Assembly (NCBI RefSeq): GCF_902726655.1
Contig: NZ_CACVAN010000001.1
Span: forward strand, 992,001-1,056,000
DNA from: Virgibacillus ihumii
Lineage (GTDB): Bacteria > Bacillota > Bacilli > Bacillales > Amphibacillaceae
Reading direction: 5' to 3'
Length of the DNA stretch: 64,000 nucleotides
Shown: positions 55,385-64,000 of the stretch, piece after piece
How positions within the stretch are numbered: the stretch's first letter is position 1
Layout of the letters: each line of letters begins with the position of its first letter
Made by a program: the position numbers and the translations under genes
The notes under the pieces: model-generated
What the model was told of the DNA's origin: nothing
Database searches by the model: none
The model's input: the letters and a program-made list of their open reading frames with translations, nothing else

Positions 55385-55957
55385 GCTTTATTATAATTCG
55401 ATACTCAAGAAGAATATCCTTCATATTTCGACAATATTTTTTTGGAAGTCGAAAAAAATTTCCTTCTATGATGTTTTTACTTAGAAGGATGACACTTTCA
55501 ACACCTGATTTATTCACTTTTATTATTGTACCACCATAATTTCCATCATAAACCCATGAAAATAGCATATTCCAGTCAGTTATATCATTAATTCTACAAA
55601 GGATGGACAGAATCCTTCCTTTTTATTAATGTTTTATTATTCTGAATACCTGAAACAGCTGTATGATATTTCACACAAAAAAGTATTATAATACAAAACA
55701 ATGATGTATGCCACCATTTTGCATAAAAGGCTTTTTATTCCGATATTGCAGGCCTTTAACTCACACCCGTAAGCGTGACATCCTGCTCAAGCGATTTTTA
55801 CAAAGTCTTTATGCCTGGTCCTCGTCGTGTTGCAGGTGTTTTCATAGAAGCAGCACTCTTTGCAGGAAAGAGTGCTGACACACACCGCGGATATCTTTTT
55901 GTAAACGATCTGAAAAGCAGCGAATATTTTTCAGTTGTTCAAAAAACAAATAAGCAT
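55385..55957. other. 573-base gap between dnaG and yqfL
   Basis: In B. subtilis yqxD lies here. No YqxD-like frame is seen; a 64-codon frame at 55374-55568 resembles nothing known. The gap holds the second copy of the dispersed repeat (55821-55867). AT-rich sequence at 55600-55720 could contain the dnaG-sigA promoter, but none was fixed. Confidence 0.5.
55821..55867. repeat. Dispersed repeat, copy B
   Basis: Shares CTCGTCGTGTTGCAGGT, GCAGCACTC and GCAGG at the same spacing with 42591-42637. About 80 percent identical over 47 bases by eye. Confidence 0.6.
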
Positions 55958-56758
55958 TTAATTTCTGATCATATGCAAGATATGATTTGCTGTTTCTTCT
56001 ACAGCCTTATTGGAAACGTCCACAACTTTGCAGCCGATTTTTTCGACAACGTGATTGAAAAATTCCAATTCCTGGTGAATCCGTTCCATGTTGGCATATG
56101 TTGCCTGATCCCCCAGTCCCAAAGCCTTTAATCGTTCCCTGCGTATCTCATTCAGCTTTGCAGCACTTATTCTTAACCCGATGCATTTCTCCGGATTCAC
56201 CTCATAAAGTTCCTCAGGAGGATCCACTTCCGGAACAATCGGAACGTTCGCTACTTTCAGGCGTTTATGTGCCAGGTATTGGGAAAGTGGTGTCTTTGAT
56301 GTTCTGGACACCCCGATTAAAATAATATCTGCCCTGGCAATACCGCGCGGATCCCGGCCATCATCGTACTTAACCGCGAACTCGATTGCCTCCACCCGTT
56401 TAAAATAATCTTCATCCAATTTATGAACAAGACCTGGTTTTAATCGTGGTGAATTCTCAAAAACCCGCTCCATTGAATCCATCATTGGGCCCATAATATC
56501 GATTGCCTCGATATCCTTTTCTTCCGCTTTCTGATTCACATACTTGCGCAATGCAGGGTCAACCAATGTGAAACCGAGAATACCATTCGTTTCCTGTGCA
56601 AGCTGAATCGTATCATCAATTGTCTTATTATCATCCACATAGGGAACCCGCTGGATTTTGTATTCGCCATTATTAAACTGGCTTAATCCAGCCTTAATAA
56701 CCAATTCGGCGGTTTCCCCGACAGAATCCGATAATACATATACTAATTTAACAGCCAT
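55958..56758 (-). CDS. yqfL: Pyruvate,phosphate dikinase/PEP synthase regulatory protein family (DUF299), YqfL
   Basis: 266 residues. Bifunctional kinase/pyrophosphorylase family with the P-loop-like [15 protein letters not shown] (about residues 150-164) and an N-terminal SDSVGETAE. In B. subtilis YqfL instead modulates the CcpN repressor, encoded next to it. Here the two genes are 15 bases apart, which supports that role. Confidence 0.94.
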   Translation of the reverse strand: MAVKLVYVLSDSVGETAELVIKAGLSQFNNGEYKIQRVPYVDDNKTIDDTIQLAQETNGILGFTLVDPALRKYVNQKAEEKDIEAIDIMGPMMDSMERVFENSPRLKPGLVHKLDEDYFKRVEAIEFAVKYDDGRDPRGIARADIILIGVSRTSKTPLSQYLAHKRLKVANVPIVPEVDPPEELYEVNPEKCIGLRISAAKLNEIRRERLKALGLGDQATYANMERIHQELEFFNHVVEKIGCKVVDVSNKAVEETANHILHMIRN

Positions 56759-56773
56759 ACAAAAGTGCCTCCC

Positions 56774-57403
56774 TTATAAATGCTCATCCATAATTAATTC
56801 GACAAACGTTTTTGTTATTGTGGTCTTCGTAATCCTGCCGACAATTTCCAGCCCGTTGTCTTTTTCTTTCACAACCGGCAGCCCATCAATCTGTTTATTA
56901 ATCAGCTGTTTGGCCGCATCAATGATCAAATCATCTTTATAGCAAATTGTAATATTGGGCATTCTTGTCATGATTATATGTACCGGGATAGCGTTTAAAT
57001 CCTGATTACCGATACTCGCCCGGAGCAAATCCTTGCGTGACAAAACTCCCGTTAAACCAGCATTGTTGCCAACAACGAATAGTGTCCCTACATCCTCCAA
57101 AAACATCGTGGAAATGGCATCGTAAACAGATGCATCCTCTTTGACCACAATGGGTACCGACTGATACTCATGCACTTTAAATTTTTTAATTTTTTCAGTC
57201 AGAAGCTCTGACCCGGTCTTCCCGGTATAAAAATAACCGACTCTCGGCCTTGCTTCCAAAAATCCGGCCATGGTCAGGATGGCCAGATCCGGTCGCAATG
57301 TTGCCCTTGTTAAGTCAAGCCGATCGGCGATATGTTCGCCCGTAATCGGACCGTTCGCTTTCACAATTTCAATTATTTGCTCTTGTCTATTCGATAATTC
57401 CAC
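56774..57403 (-). CDS. ccpN: CcpN, CBS-domain transcriptional repressor of gluconeogenesis
   Basis: 209 residues: N-terminal winged helix-turn-helix (RQEQIIEIVKANGPITGEHIADRLDLTRATLRPDLAIL) and two CBS domains (about 75-205). In B. subtilis CcpN represses gapB and pckA in glucose-grown cells and is regulated through YqfL. Ribosome site GGTGG. Confidence 0.94.
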   Translation of the reverse strand: MELSNRQEQIIEIVKANGPITGEHIADRLDLTRATLRPDLAILTMAGFLEARPRVGYFYTGKTGSELLTEKIKKFKVHEYQSVPIVVKEDASVYDAISTMFLEDVGTLFVVGNNAGLTGVLSRKDLLRASIGNQDLNAIPVHIIMTRMPNITICYKDDLIIDAAKQLINKQIDGLPVVKEKDNGLEIVGRITKTTITKTFVELIMDEHL

Positions 57404-57498
57404 TCTTTCACCACCCGATGGAATAAATATGTCATACTATTGTATAATATTATAGACTAAAAAGAGTGAAAAAGAAAATTCAGTTATACTATTACTTA

Positions 57499-59583
57499 TT
57501 AAAACTGCTGTTTCCACTCGATAGTGGACAAATCAGCAAAATCGTGAATTAAACCGGCAATTGAATTAACCAGCCCCAAACGGTTATTGCGGATAGCCTC
57601 ATCATCAGCCATTACCATGTTATGATCAAAGAATTCATCAATTGGCTCTGCCAGTTCACCAAGAATCATAAGTGCGGTTTCCGCCTGCTGTTCACGATCA
57701 GCAGCTTTGAACCTTTTCGCAACATCGGTGAAAACCTCGAATAACTTCTGTTCAGATGGTGTGATAAACATCGATGAATCAATTTCAGTTTGATCCGTTT
57801 TTTTGGTCAAGTTTAACGTACGCACCAATGCCTCTTGTACCGGTTTAAAGGAAGGGTCGTTTCGTTTTTCGGAAAGTAACTGTGCCTTGGTAAATGAATA
57901 AGTGACAACACCAATTCCCTCACCTAAAACAGCTTGAATAACATCCTGTTCAACAGAAATATCCCTAAGCAAATATGTCGTTCGTAATTGAAAGAACTGA
58001 TCCAACTCAGCACGTACAGCAGAAGCTTCATTTTGTTTGATTGGAAGAGTCTGGTACATATCCTGCGCTAAATCCAATAATGCTTCAACTGATATATTCC
58101 ATTTATACTGCAACAGTATTTTCAAGATACCTGCTGCTTGCCGCCTGAGACCATACGGATCCTGCGAACCTGTTGGTATAAGCCCAACTGCGATACAACC
58201 GGTAATCGTATCTAATTTATCAGCAATGCTGACTACAGCACTTTCAACCGTTCCCGGTAGTTCATCATCTGCATGGACTGGCAAATAATGATCAGCAACT
58301 GCTTTAGCCACCACTTTGTCTTCACCAAAATGTAGTGCATATGTTTCCCCGATAACTCCCTGCAGTTCCGTAAACTCGTTTACCATATTGGTAGGTAAAT
58401 CAAACTTGCAGATTTGGGCTGCCCGGATTGCATGATTGCCGACACTTTCATCAAAATTAAGCTTGCTGATGAGCTGATTAGTTAATGTAACCACACGTCG
58501 AACTTTATCGCCGATAGTCCCAAGGCTTTCCTGAAAAACAATACGCTCCAATTTTTCCAGATAATAATCAATGGAGTTTGTCTGATCTTCTTCAAAAAAG
58601 AATTTTGCATCGGATAGCCTTGCTCGCAACACTTTTTCATTTCCTTTTGCAACTGTTTCAATTGCATGATTATCACCATTACGGACACCAATAAAGTGTG
58701 GAAGCAACGTGCCATCTGCGGACTTCACAGGGAAATACCGCTGGTGCTCTTTCATCGATTTTATCAGAACATCCGACGGAAGCTGTAAAAACGTTTCATC
58801 AAAAGCCCCTTTAAATACTGTAGGAAATTCCACCAGATTCCGTACTTCATCAAGCAGATCAGAATCAACAGGAACTGTAAATCCTTCCCTTTTTTCAACC
58901 TCTTTAATGCCATTCAAAATCATTTGTTCACGTTCTTCCGGGCTTGCAATTACATAATTATTGCGCAAGAGCGTTTCATATTCGCTTGGATTTACTATCG
59001 TATTTTTTTTACCCAAAAATCTGTGTCCGTGTGTAATTTTATCTGAATCAACTTCTGCCACCGACAACGGAATAACCTGATCCCCATATAGCGCAGTAAT
59101 CCAGCGAATTGGTCGTGCATAACGTATTTCTATATCAGACCAGCGCATATTTTTTGGAAATTGAATGGATTCAATGATTGAATCCAGTTGCGTCAACAGA
59201 TCGGCTGTCTTTCCCCCTTCGGTTATTTTACGAATAAAAATATATGTCTCACCATTCAGTTCTTTTGTGAAAATATCATCAACCGTTTTTCCTTGTCCTT
59301 TCGTAAAACCAATGGCTGCCTTTGTCCATTCTCCATCATCTGATTTGGCGATTTTTAATGAAGGGCCTTTTACTTCCTCTTCGAGTGAAGACTGTTCATC
59401 AGCAATTCCCTTGATGAGCACGGTAAGCCTTCTTGGCGTTGAGTAAGATTGAATGGAAGCGTAATCTATGCGCGAATTGATCAGCCATGTTTCCGTTTTA
59501 TTTTTCAACTGTTTTTCCGCATCATCAACAAACCGTGATGGCAACTCTTCAAGTCCAATTTCCAGCAAAACATCTTTATGCAT
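57499..59583 (-). CDS. glyS: Glycine--tRNA ligase beta subunit
   Basis: 694 residues. The beta subunit of the bacterial alpha2-beta2 enzyme, with the N-terminal LEIGLEELPSRFVDDA, ADKLDTITGCIAVGLIPTGSQDPYGLRRQA, and a C-terminal anticodon-binding domain. Overlaps glyQ by one base, so both are coupled. Confidence 0.97.
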   Translation of the reverse strand: MHKDVLLEIGLEELPSRFVDDAEKQLKNKTETWLINSRIDYASIQSYSTPRRLTVLIKGIADEQSSLEEEVKGPSLKIAKSDDGEWTKAAIGFTKGQGKTVDDIFTKELNGETYIFIRKITEGGKTADLLTQLDSIIESIQFPKNMRWSDIEIRYARPIRWITALYGDQVIPLSVAEVDSDKITHGHRFLGKKNTIVNPSEYETLLRNNYVIASPEEREQMILNGIKEVEKREGFTVPVDSDLLDEVRNLVEFPTVFKGAFDETFLQLPSDVLIKSMKEHQRYFPVKSADGTLLPHFIGVRNGDNHAIETVAKGNEKVLRARLSDAKFFFEEDQTNSIDYYLEKLERIVFQESLGTIGDKVRRVVTLTNQLISKLNFDESVGNHAIRAAQICKFDLPTNMVNEFTELQGVIGETYALHFGEDKVVAKAVADHYLPVHADDELPGTVESAVVSIADKLDTITGCIAVGLIPTGSQDPYGLRRQAAGILKILLQYKWNISVEALLDLAQDMYQTLPIKQNEASAVRAELDQFFQLRTTYLLRDISVEQDVIQAVLGEGIGVVTYSFTKAQLLSEKRNDPSFKPVQEALVRTLNLTKKTDQTEIDSSMFITPSEQKLFEVFTDVAKRFKAADREQQAETALMILGELAEPIDEFFDHNMVMADDEAIRNNRLGLVNSIAGLIHDFADLSTIEWKQQF

Positions 59584-60479
59584 TATTTTCCCTCCCTTTT
59601 AAGCATTGGGAATCTGAGTCTTTCCCGTTCTGCTACATATGATTTGGCAATACTGCGTGCCAGGTTGCGGATCCTTGAAATATAGCCGGTTCGCTCGGTT
59701 ACGGAAATAACACCTTTGGCATCCAGCAGGTTAAATGTATGCGAACATTTAAGTACATAGTCATACGCCGGGAAAACCAATCCCTTTTCCATCGTAGTTT
59801 TCGCTTCTTTTTCATACATCGCAAATAACTGGAACAACATATCGGTATCCGACTCCTTAAACGTGTAAGTAGAATGTTCATATTCCGGTTGCAGAAATAT
59901 ATCTTTCACCGTAAAACCTTCCGTCCATTCCAAATCGAAAACATTCTCTTTATCCTGAATGTACGATGCCAGCCGTTCGATTCCGTACGTTAACTCTACT
60001 GTGACCGGGCTCGCTTCCAAACCGCCGATTTGCTGGAAGTAGGTAAACTGGGTTATTTCCATGCCATCCAGCCATACTTCCCAACCTAATCCCGCAGCAC
60101 CAAGTGTTGGATTTTCCCAATTATCCTCCACAAAGCGGATATCATGTTCAAGCGGATTGATTCCTAGTGCTTGAAGCGACTCCAAATACAAATCCTGAAT
60201 ATTTTCAGGTGAAGGTTTCATTACGACCTGAAACTGGTGATGCTGGTACAATCTGTTGGGATTTTGTCCATACCTTCCGTCAGCAGGGCGTCTTGACGGC
60301 TCAACATATGCTGCATTCCACGGCTCAGGTCCCAGACTTCTTAACAGTGTCATCGGTGACATGGTCCCTGCTCCCTTTTCCACATCGTACGCCTGCATTA
60401 AAATACAGTTTTGGTCCGACCAATGCTTTTGAAGTGTTAAAATCATCTCCTGGATCGTCATCAATGTAACCTCCATCAT
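59583..60479 (-). CDS. glyQ: Glycine--tRNA ligase alpha subunit
   Basis: 298 residues with class II aminoacyl-tRNA synthetase motifs: [19 protein letters not shown] and [19 protein letters not shown] at the N terminus, and [10 protein letters not shown] further on. Activates glycine. A T-box leader controls glyQS. Confidence 0.97.
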   Translation of the reverse strand: MMEVTLMTIQEMILTLQKHWSDQNCILMQAYDVEKGAGTMSPMTLLRSLGPEPWNAAYVEPSRRPADGRYGQNPNRLYQHHQFQVVMKPSPENIQDLYLESLQALGINPLEHDIRFVEDNWENPTLGAAGLGWEVWLDGMEITQFTYFQQIGGLEASPVTVELTYGIERLASYIQDKENVFDLEWTEGFTVKDIFLQPEYEHSTYTFKESDTDMLFQLFAMYEKEAKTTMEKGLVFPAYDYVLKCSHTFNLLDAKGVISVTERTGYISRIRNLARSIAKSYVAERERLRFPMLKREGK

Positions 60480-60569
60480 AATTATTTAGAAAACTTGACA
60501 ATTGCCAAGCTTTTAAGCGAATACCTTAGTTGCACTTATGGAAACAGTAGAGTTTTATACTTTCCTGTT

Positions 60570-60797
60570 TGCCATTAAAAACCCGTCCCTATGCCTTTTC
60601 CAAGACATAGGGACGGGTTTTTAATCCGTGGTTCCACCCTATTTGCTCCATAAATCAAGAGCCACTCTATACATCCTGCTCCGGAGTGCCATCCCTAATG
60701 TCCTATTATCCGGCTTCCACCATTCCAGACTCGCTCAAAACAGGATTCATTACGTACTATTCTCCCTCTGCGCAGGGTATTATCATGTTAAAATTAT
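60570..60797 (-). ncRNA. Glycine T-box riboswitch leader of glyQS
   Basis: Contains the T-box AGGGTGGAACCACG (about 60627-60641), stem I elements (GCGAGTCTGG and GGTGGAAGCC), and an antiterminator/terminator region. A GGC triplet at 60688-60690 is the probable glycine specifier. The terminator AAAACCCGTCCCTATG/CATAGGGACGGGTTTT lies at 60576-60622. Uncharged tRNA-Gly would allow read-through. Confidence 0.92.
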
Positions 60798-60803
60798 GTA
60801 AAA

Positions 60804-60833
60804 ATCATACCCCATTGCAACCGCTATTGTCAA
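60804..60833 (-). promoter_or_regulatory. SigA promoter of the glyQS leader
   Basis: TTGACA (60828-60833) and TATGAT (60804-60809) are separated by 18 bases, just upstream of the T-box leader. Confidence 0.8.
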
Positions 60834-60843
60834 CAGATGCTAC

Positions 60844-61587
60844 TCAGGTAAGTTTATCAAGTTGCTTCAGAAATCTTTTTGACTTTAAAAAGTATCCACC
60901 ATATTGATCATAATAAGCATCAATCAACTGACGGAGCAACTGAATATTTTCCGGCTTAACTGAAATAGTTCCAACACGTTCCAGACCAACACTTGCAAAT
61001 AATCGCAGTAACTTGGCCACCGTATCGGAAATACTTGCCGCCCCCTGGTCAATATGTCTGCACCGCCTGCACAAAAGTCCGCCTTCGATGACTGAAAATG
61101 CGAAAGGTGTCTCTCTCCCTCCACAATTTGCACACCGGTCAACAATTGGCGCAAATCCACCTTTTGCAAATAATTTCAGCTCATACATCATAATCGGAAC
61201 ACTAGCACTATCATGTTCGGTAATCCAGTCCAATGTCTGACACAACTGATTATACAAATAGATATCCGGGCTTTTCGGATCAACCAATTTATCTGTTAAC
61301 TCTGCAATATACGCTGTATAGGCAGTTTTAACAATATCCTCCCGAATGAAACGATGCGAATGGATTACTTCGCCCTGTTGAATAGTGCTCAATCCGGAGC
61401 TGACATAAATAAAAAATTCCCCCAGTATAAATGGCTGCGTAACGGCAGCCATTCTACTTTTAGGTTTTTTTGCACCTCGTGCGATTGCACTGATTTTCCC
61501 CAATTTATTGGTGAAAATCGTCACAATTTTATGCGTTTCACTGTAATCCTGTGTTTTAATTACGATACCTTCCATTTTCTCCAGCAA
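60844..61587 (-). CDS. recO: DNA repair protein RecO
   Basis: 247 residues: N-terminal OB fold (EGIVIKTQDYSETHKIVTIFT) and C-terminal helical domain with zinc ligands CANCGGR and LLCRRC. Loads RecA via RecR at gaps. Follows yqzL and era in the standard order. Confidence 0.96.
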   Translation of the reverse strand: MLEKMEGIVIKTQDYSETHKIVTIFTNKLGKISAIARGAKKPKSRMAAVTQPFILGEFFIYVSSGLSTIQQGEVIHSHRFIREDIVKTAYTAYIAELTDKLVDPKSPDIYLYNQLCQTLDWITEHDSASVPIMMYELKLFAKGGFAPIVDRCANCGGRETPFAFSVIEGGLLCRRCRHIDQGAASISDTVAKLLRLFASVGLERVGTISVKPENIQLLRQLIDAYYDQYGGYFLKSKRFLKQLDKLT

Positions 61588-61619
61588 TCAGTATCACCTT
61601 TTCCCCGATTTCTGCTCAC

Positions 61620-61772
61620 TTACATATTTGTATCAAACGATGACACTTGCTCATTATTCTGTTGTTTGAATGAATTATTGGCTTTCAGTTTTCCTTCTTC
61701 TAACTCTTTCAATAATAAATAGGTTTCAATGTTTCCTGTCTGACTAAATAATCTCCAGGTAAAGTCGATCAC
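61620..61772 (-). CDS. yqzL: YqzL family small protein
   Basis: 50 residues from a GTG start at 61772 with AGGCGGGG upstream. Matches the YqzL pattern: IDFTWRLFSQTGNIETYLLLKEL, then an acidic, glutamine-rich tail. Lies between era and recO exactly as in B. subtilis. Unknown function. Confidence 0.85.
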   Translation of the reverse strand: MIDFTWRLFSQTGNIETYLLLKELEEGKLKANNSFKQQNNEQVSSFDTNM

Positions 61773-61868
61773 AAGAAACCCCGCCTTTCTTTTAGCTTAT
61801 TTGAAAAAGTACTCATTCCTTAGAATTACCACTGCCTGCAAAACAATTAGTATTAAAATTTACCAAGT

Positions 61869-62771
61869 TTAATATTCATCACTGCGAAAACCAAGTTCCC
61901 GGAGTTGCGACTGCCTGTTCCGCCAATCCTTTTGAACTTTCACCCATAGATCCAGATAAACTTTGGAACCCAATAATGACTCAATGTCTTTCCGGGCATC
62001 CTTGCCAATATTTTTCAGCATGCTTCCTTGTTTACCGATGATGATTCCCTTTTGCGTTTTACGCTCCGTAATAATCGTCGCCTGAATATAAACAGCATCC
62101 GATTCATGTTTTTCAATATTTTCCATCACCACCGCAATCGAATGCGGAACCTCTTCTCTTGTTAGTTGAAGCGCTTTCTCCCGAATCAGTTCACTTATAA
62201 TAAACCGTTCCGGGTGATCCGTAATCTGATCTTCAGGATAATATTGCGGGCCTTCCGGAATATATTTTTTCAGAACATCAAGCATGTGATTGACATTATT
62301 GCCTTGCAGCGCCGAGATCGGAATGATTTCCGCAAAATTGTATTTATCCTTGTATTGTTCAATCAGCGCAAAGACCTCTTCCGGATGGATTAAATCAATC
62401 TTGTTGATAATCAGAAATACCGGGCGTTTGATCTGCTGGAGACGATCCAGAATATACTGATCTCCTCTTCCATAGCCTTCATCTGCATTTATCATAAACA
62501 ATACTGCATCAACCTCATTTAACGTATCTTCGGCAATTTTAACCATAAAATCTCCCAGGCGATGCTTCGGTTTATGAATTCCCGGCGTATCAATAAAGAT
62601 GAGCTGGGCATCCTCTTCGGTCAGTACTCCCTGAATTTTATTTCGAGTTGTTTGGGCTTTATCACTCATGATAGCAATTTTTTGTCCGATTACACTGTTC
62701 ATAAACGTGGATTTTCCGACATTTGGTCTGCCTACTATTGCAACAAACCCTGATTTGTATTCGTTAGCCAT
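61869..62771 (-). CDS. era: GTPase Era
   Basis: 300 residues. G1 [10 protein letters not shown]3 DTPGIHKP, G4 NKID, then a C-terminal KH domain ([25 protein letters not shown]). Binds 16S rRNA during 30S maturation. Ribosome site GGAGG. Confidence 0.97.
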   Translation of the reverse strand: MANEYKSGFVAIVGRPNVGKSTFMNSVIGQKIAIMSDKAQTTRNKIQGVLTEEDAQLIFIDTPGIHKPKHRLGDFMVKIAEDTLNEVDAVLFMINADEGYGRGDQYILDRLQQIKRPVFLIINKIDLIHPEEVFALIEQYKDKYNFAEIIPISALQGNNVNHMLDVLKKYIPEGPQYYPEDQITDHPERFIISELIREKALQLTREEVPHSIAVVMENIEKHESDAVYIQATIITERKTQKGIIIGKQGSMLKNIGKDARKDIESLLGSKVYLDLWVKVQKDWRNRQSQLRELGFRSDEY

Positions 62772-63223
62772 GATGTATATCCTCCAGCGAATTTGTTCTA
62801 TCTGCTATCTTCATAATACTATAAAATCAATCATCTTTCATATTTCCGACAAAACCTTTAAAAACTTTTTTGATTTCCTTATTCCTCAACTGCAATCGAC
62901 AAAACGTGAAACTGGTATTATCAGTTAATAAAGGATAAACAAAAACCTTCCAAATTGAAGAAGGTTTTCAGCGAAGTTTAAATAAGACTATTTCCTAATT
63001 GTTTTTAGCTCAATATCCATAAACTGCGATATAGTATGATGTATTACCACCGCTACGGAAATACACGTCGCTTTCACTTTCGAGCATCCGCCCGGAGTGA
63101 TCTCGGACGGCGGGGAGAAAAGCGGATGTTATTAGAAAACAGCAGTTACGTCGCAGTTTAGTTCAACTACGCATTTAAATGAGCGACAAAATTTATGAAA
63201 AGAACCTAAATCATACAGCTTCT
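62772..63223. other. 452-base gap between era and dgkA
   Basis: In B. subtilis cdd (cytidine deaminase) lies here; no such frame or motif is seen. The gap holds a terminator for dgkA (62938-62969, stem AAACCTTC/GAAGGTTT, minus strand) and a GC-rich block at about 63040-63150 that stands out from its surroundings and resembles short intergenic repeats of Bacillaceae. Confidence 0.55.
62938..62969 (-). terminator. Terminator after dgkA
   Basis: Stem AAACCTTC/GAAGGTTT with a nine-base loop, followed by TTTG on the minus strand. Confidence 0.6.
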
Positions 63224-63595
63224 TTACAAAAACGTTTCTTTTATTTCCGGACCAAAGATAAGAAGTCCAATAATAACTGCTATGATGGCTGATAATAATA
63301 CTGCCCCGGCGGAAATGTCTTTAATTACTTTCGCATTATGGTTAATTTCCGGTTTGATGTAGTCAATCATTTTCTCAACAGCTGTATTGATCATTTCAGT
63401 AATTAAAACAAGAGCAATGGTTAAAAAAATGATTGCCCACTGCAACAGGGCAAGTCGAAAAAACAGACCTGCTGCAATAACAAAAACTGCTGCAGCCAGA
63501 TGAATCCTGAAATTCCGCTCAGACTTTATAACTGCACGCAGTCCATTACAGGCAAACGAAAATCCAATTCCATCCTGTCTGTATTTACCGCTCAA
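63224..63595 (-). CDS. dgkA: Undecaprenol/diacylglycerol kinase
   Basis: 123 residues, three membrane helices, with the family signature EMINTAVEKMIDYI and an N-terminal NGLRAVIKSERNFRIH. Phosphorylates undecaprenol for the cell-wall carrier pool. The frame extends to 63655, but a TTG at 63595 is seven bases after GGTGAG and gives the normal length; it overlaps ybeY by 11 bases. Confidence 0.92.
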   Translation of the reverse strand: MSGKYRQDGIGFSFACNGLRAVIKSERNFRIHLAAAVFVIAAGLFFRLALLQWAIIFLTIALVLITEMINTAVEKMIDYIKPEINHNAKVIKDISAGAVLLSAIIAVIIGLLIFGPEIKETFL

Positions 63596-64000
63596 TTCCA
63601 AACTCACCCAATATGTCATGCTGCCGCTTGAACATGTTAGATTCATCAGCCTCACTCATATGGTCATAACCGAGCAGATGAAGAAAGCCATGAACCGCCA
63701 AGAAGCTGAGCTCCCTTTCAAAGGAATGTCCATATTCATCAGCCTGCTCCTGTGCCTTTTCAACTGATATAACAATGTCTCCAAGAACTACCGGCATATC
63801 TTCACTGATAATATCCAATTCACCTTCACCAATTTCCTGCATCGCAAACGATATGACATCTGTTGACTTATCCTGTTGACGATAATTACGGTTCAGTTCC
63901 TGTATTTCCTTATTGCTTACGAAGGATACGGAAACCTCTGTGCCGGGTGCAATCCCTTCCGCATCAGCTGTAAACAGGATCAGTCGCTGGAGTAAATCCA
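63585..64000 (-). CDS. ybeY: Endoribonuclease YbeY (cut by window end)
   Basis: C-terminal 138 codons of YbeY, open to the edge. Includes ELNRNYRQQDKSTDVISF and the zinc motif HGFLHLLGYDH. The gene continues past 64000. It processes 16S rRNA and takes part in ribosome quality control. The N-terminal start is not visible. Confidence 0.95.
   Translation of the reverse strand, partial: DLLQRLILFTADAEGIAPGTEVSVSFVSNKEIQELNRNYRQQDKSTDVISFAMQEIGEGELDIISEDMPVVLGDIVISVEKAQEQADEYGHSFERELSFLAVHGFLHLLGYDHMSEADESNMFKRQHDILGEFGIER

Noticed and set aside
55374..55568. 64-codon minus-strand frame overlapping the dnaG start, considered as a yqxD remnant
   Set aside because: No similarity to YqxD could be seen, and the start lacks a ribosome site.

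Overview
The window is a stretch of chromosome from a low-GC Gram-positive bacterium of the family Bacillaceae. It most resembles the halotolerant Virgibacillus/Oceanobacillus/Lentibacillus side of the family, but I cannot fix the genus. Most genes are on the minus strand. Their order follows the Bacillus subtilis yqhL to yqfG region (gcv, comG, yqg genes, pst, pbpA, sodA, yqf genes, sigA-dnaG, glyQS, recO-era, dgkA-ybeY).

Layout. 1-3.5 kb: a B12-dependent ribonucleotide reductase (nrdJ) with a paired NrdR operator, and a membrane rhodanese. 3.6-7.8 kb: the gcvT-gcvPA-gcvPB glycine-cleavage operon under a tandem glycine riboswitch. 7.9-15.6 kb: a SNF2-type helicase with YqhG, then yqzE and aroK facing a complete seven-gene comG DNA-uptake pseudopilus operon. 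15.7-25.8 kb: MBL hydrolase, LTA-synthase-family enzyme, glucokinase, GluP rhomboid protease, a ThiF/MoeB-like E1 enzyme, 5-formyl-THF cyclo-ligase, a zinc-ligand-poor L33, and YqzD/YqzC-like envelope proteins.

25.9-32.3 kb is an accessory block inside an otherwise conserved neighbourhood. It holds a PepSY protein, an NmrA-like NAD(P)-binding protein, a candidate type I toxin-antitoxin locus, a YetF/DUF421 protein that appears to start at ATT, a lipoprotein, an orphan germination permease, a 51-residue orphan and a very AT-rich sulfotransferase. 32.3-38.1 kb is the phosphate operon pstS-pstS-pstC-pstA-pstB-phoU, with two tandem pstS copies that each have their own Pho box.

38.1-46 kb holds pbpA, an MFS transporter, sodA, a six-tRNA cluster with a decayed tRNA-Phe fragment, a Na/Pi cotransporter (also with a Pho-like box) and an NfeD protein. 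46-64 kb is a housekeeping block: yqfZ/yqfX/yqfT, nfo, cshB, a Nif3-like protein, trmK, cytochrome c550, sigA, dnaG, the YqfL/CcpN pair, glyQS with a T-box leader, recO, yqzL, era, dgkA and ybeY (cut by the window end).

The main regulatory signals are the NrdR operator, the glycine riboswitch, three Pho boxes with 11-bp periodicity, a glycine T-box and many intrinsic terminators. The least ordinary items are the type I toxin-antitoxin candidate, the duplicated Pho-box-plus-pstS unit, the ATT start, and the broken tRNA-Phe copy next to a dispersed repeat. No CRISPR array, prophage or intact insertion sequence was seen.
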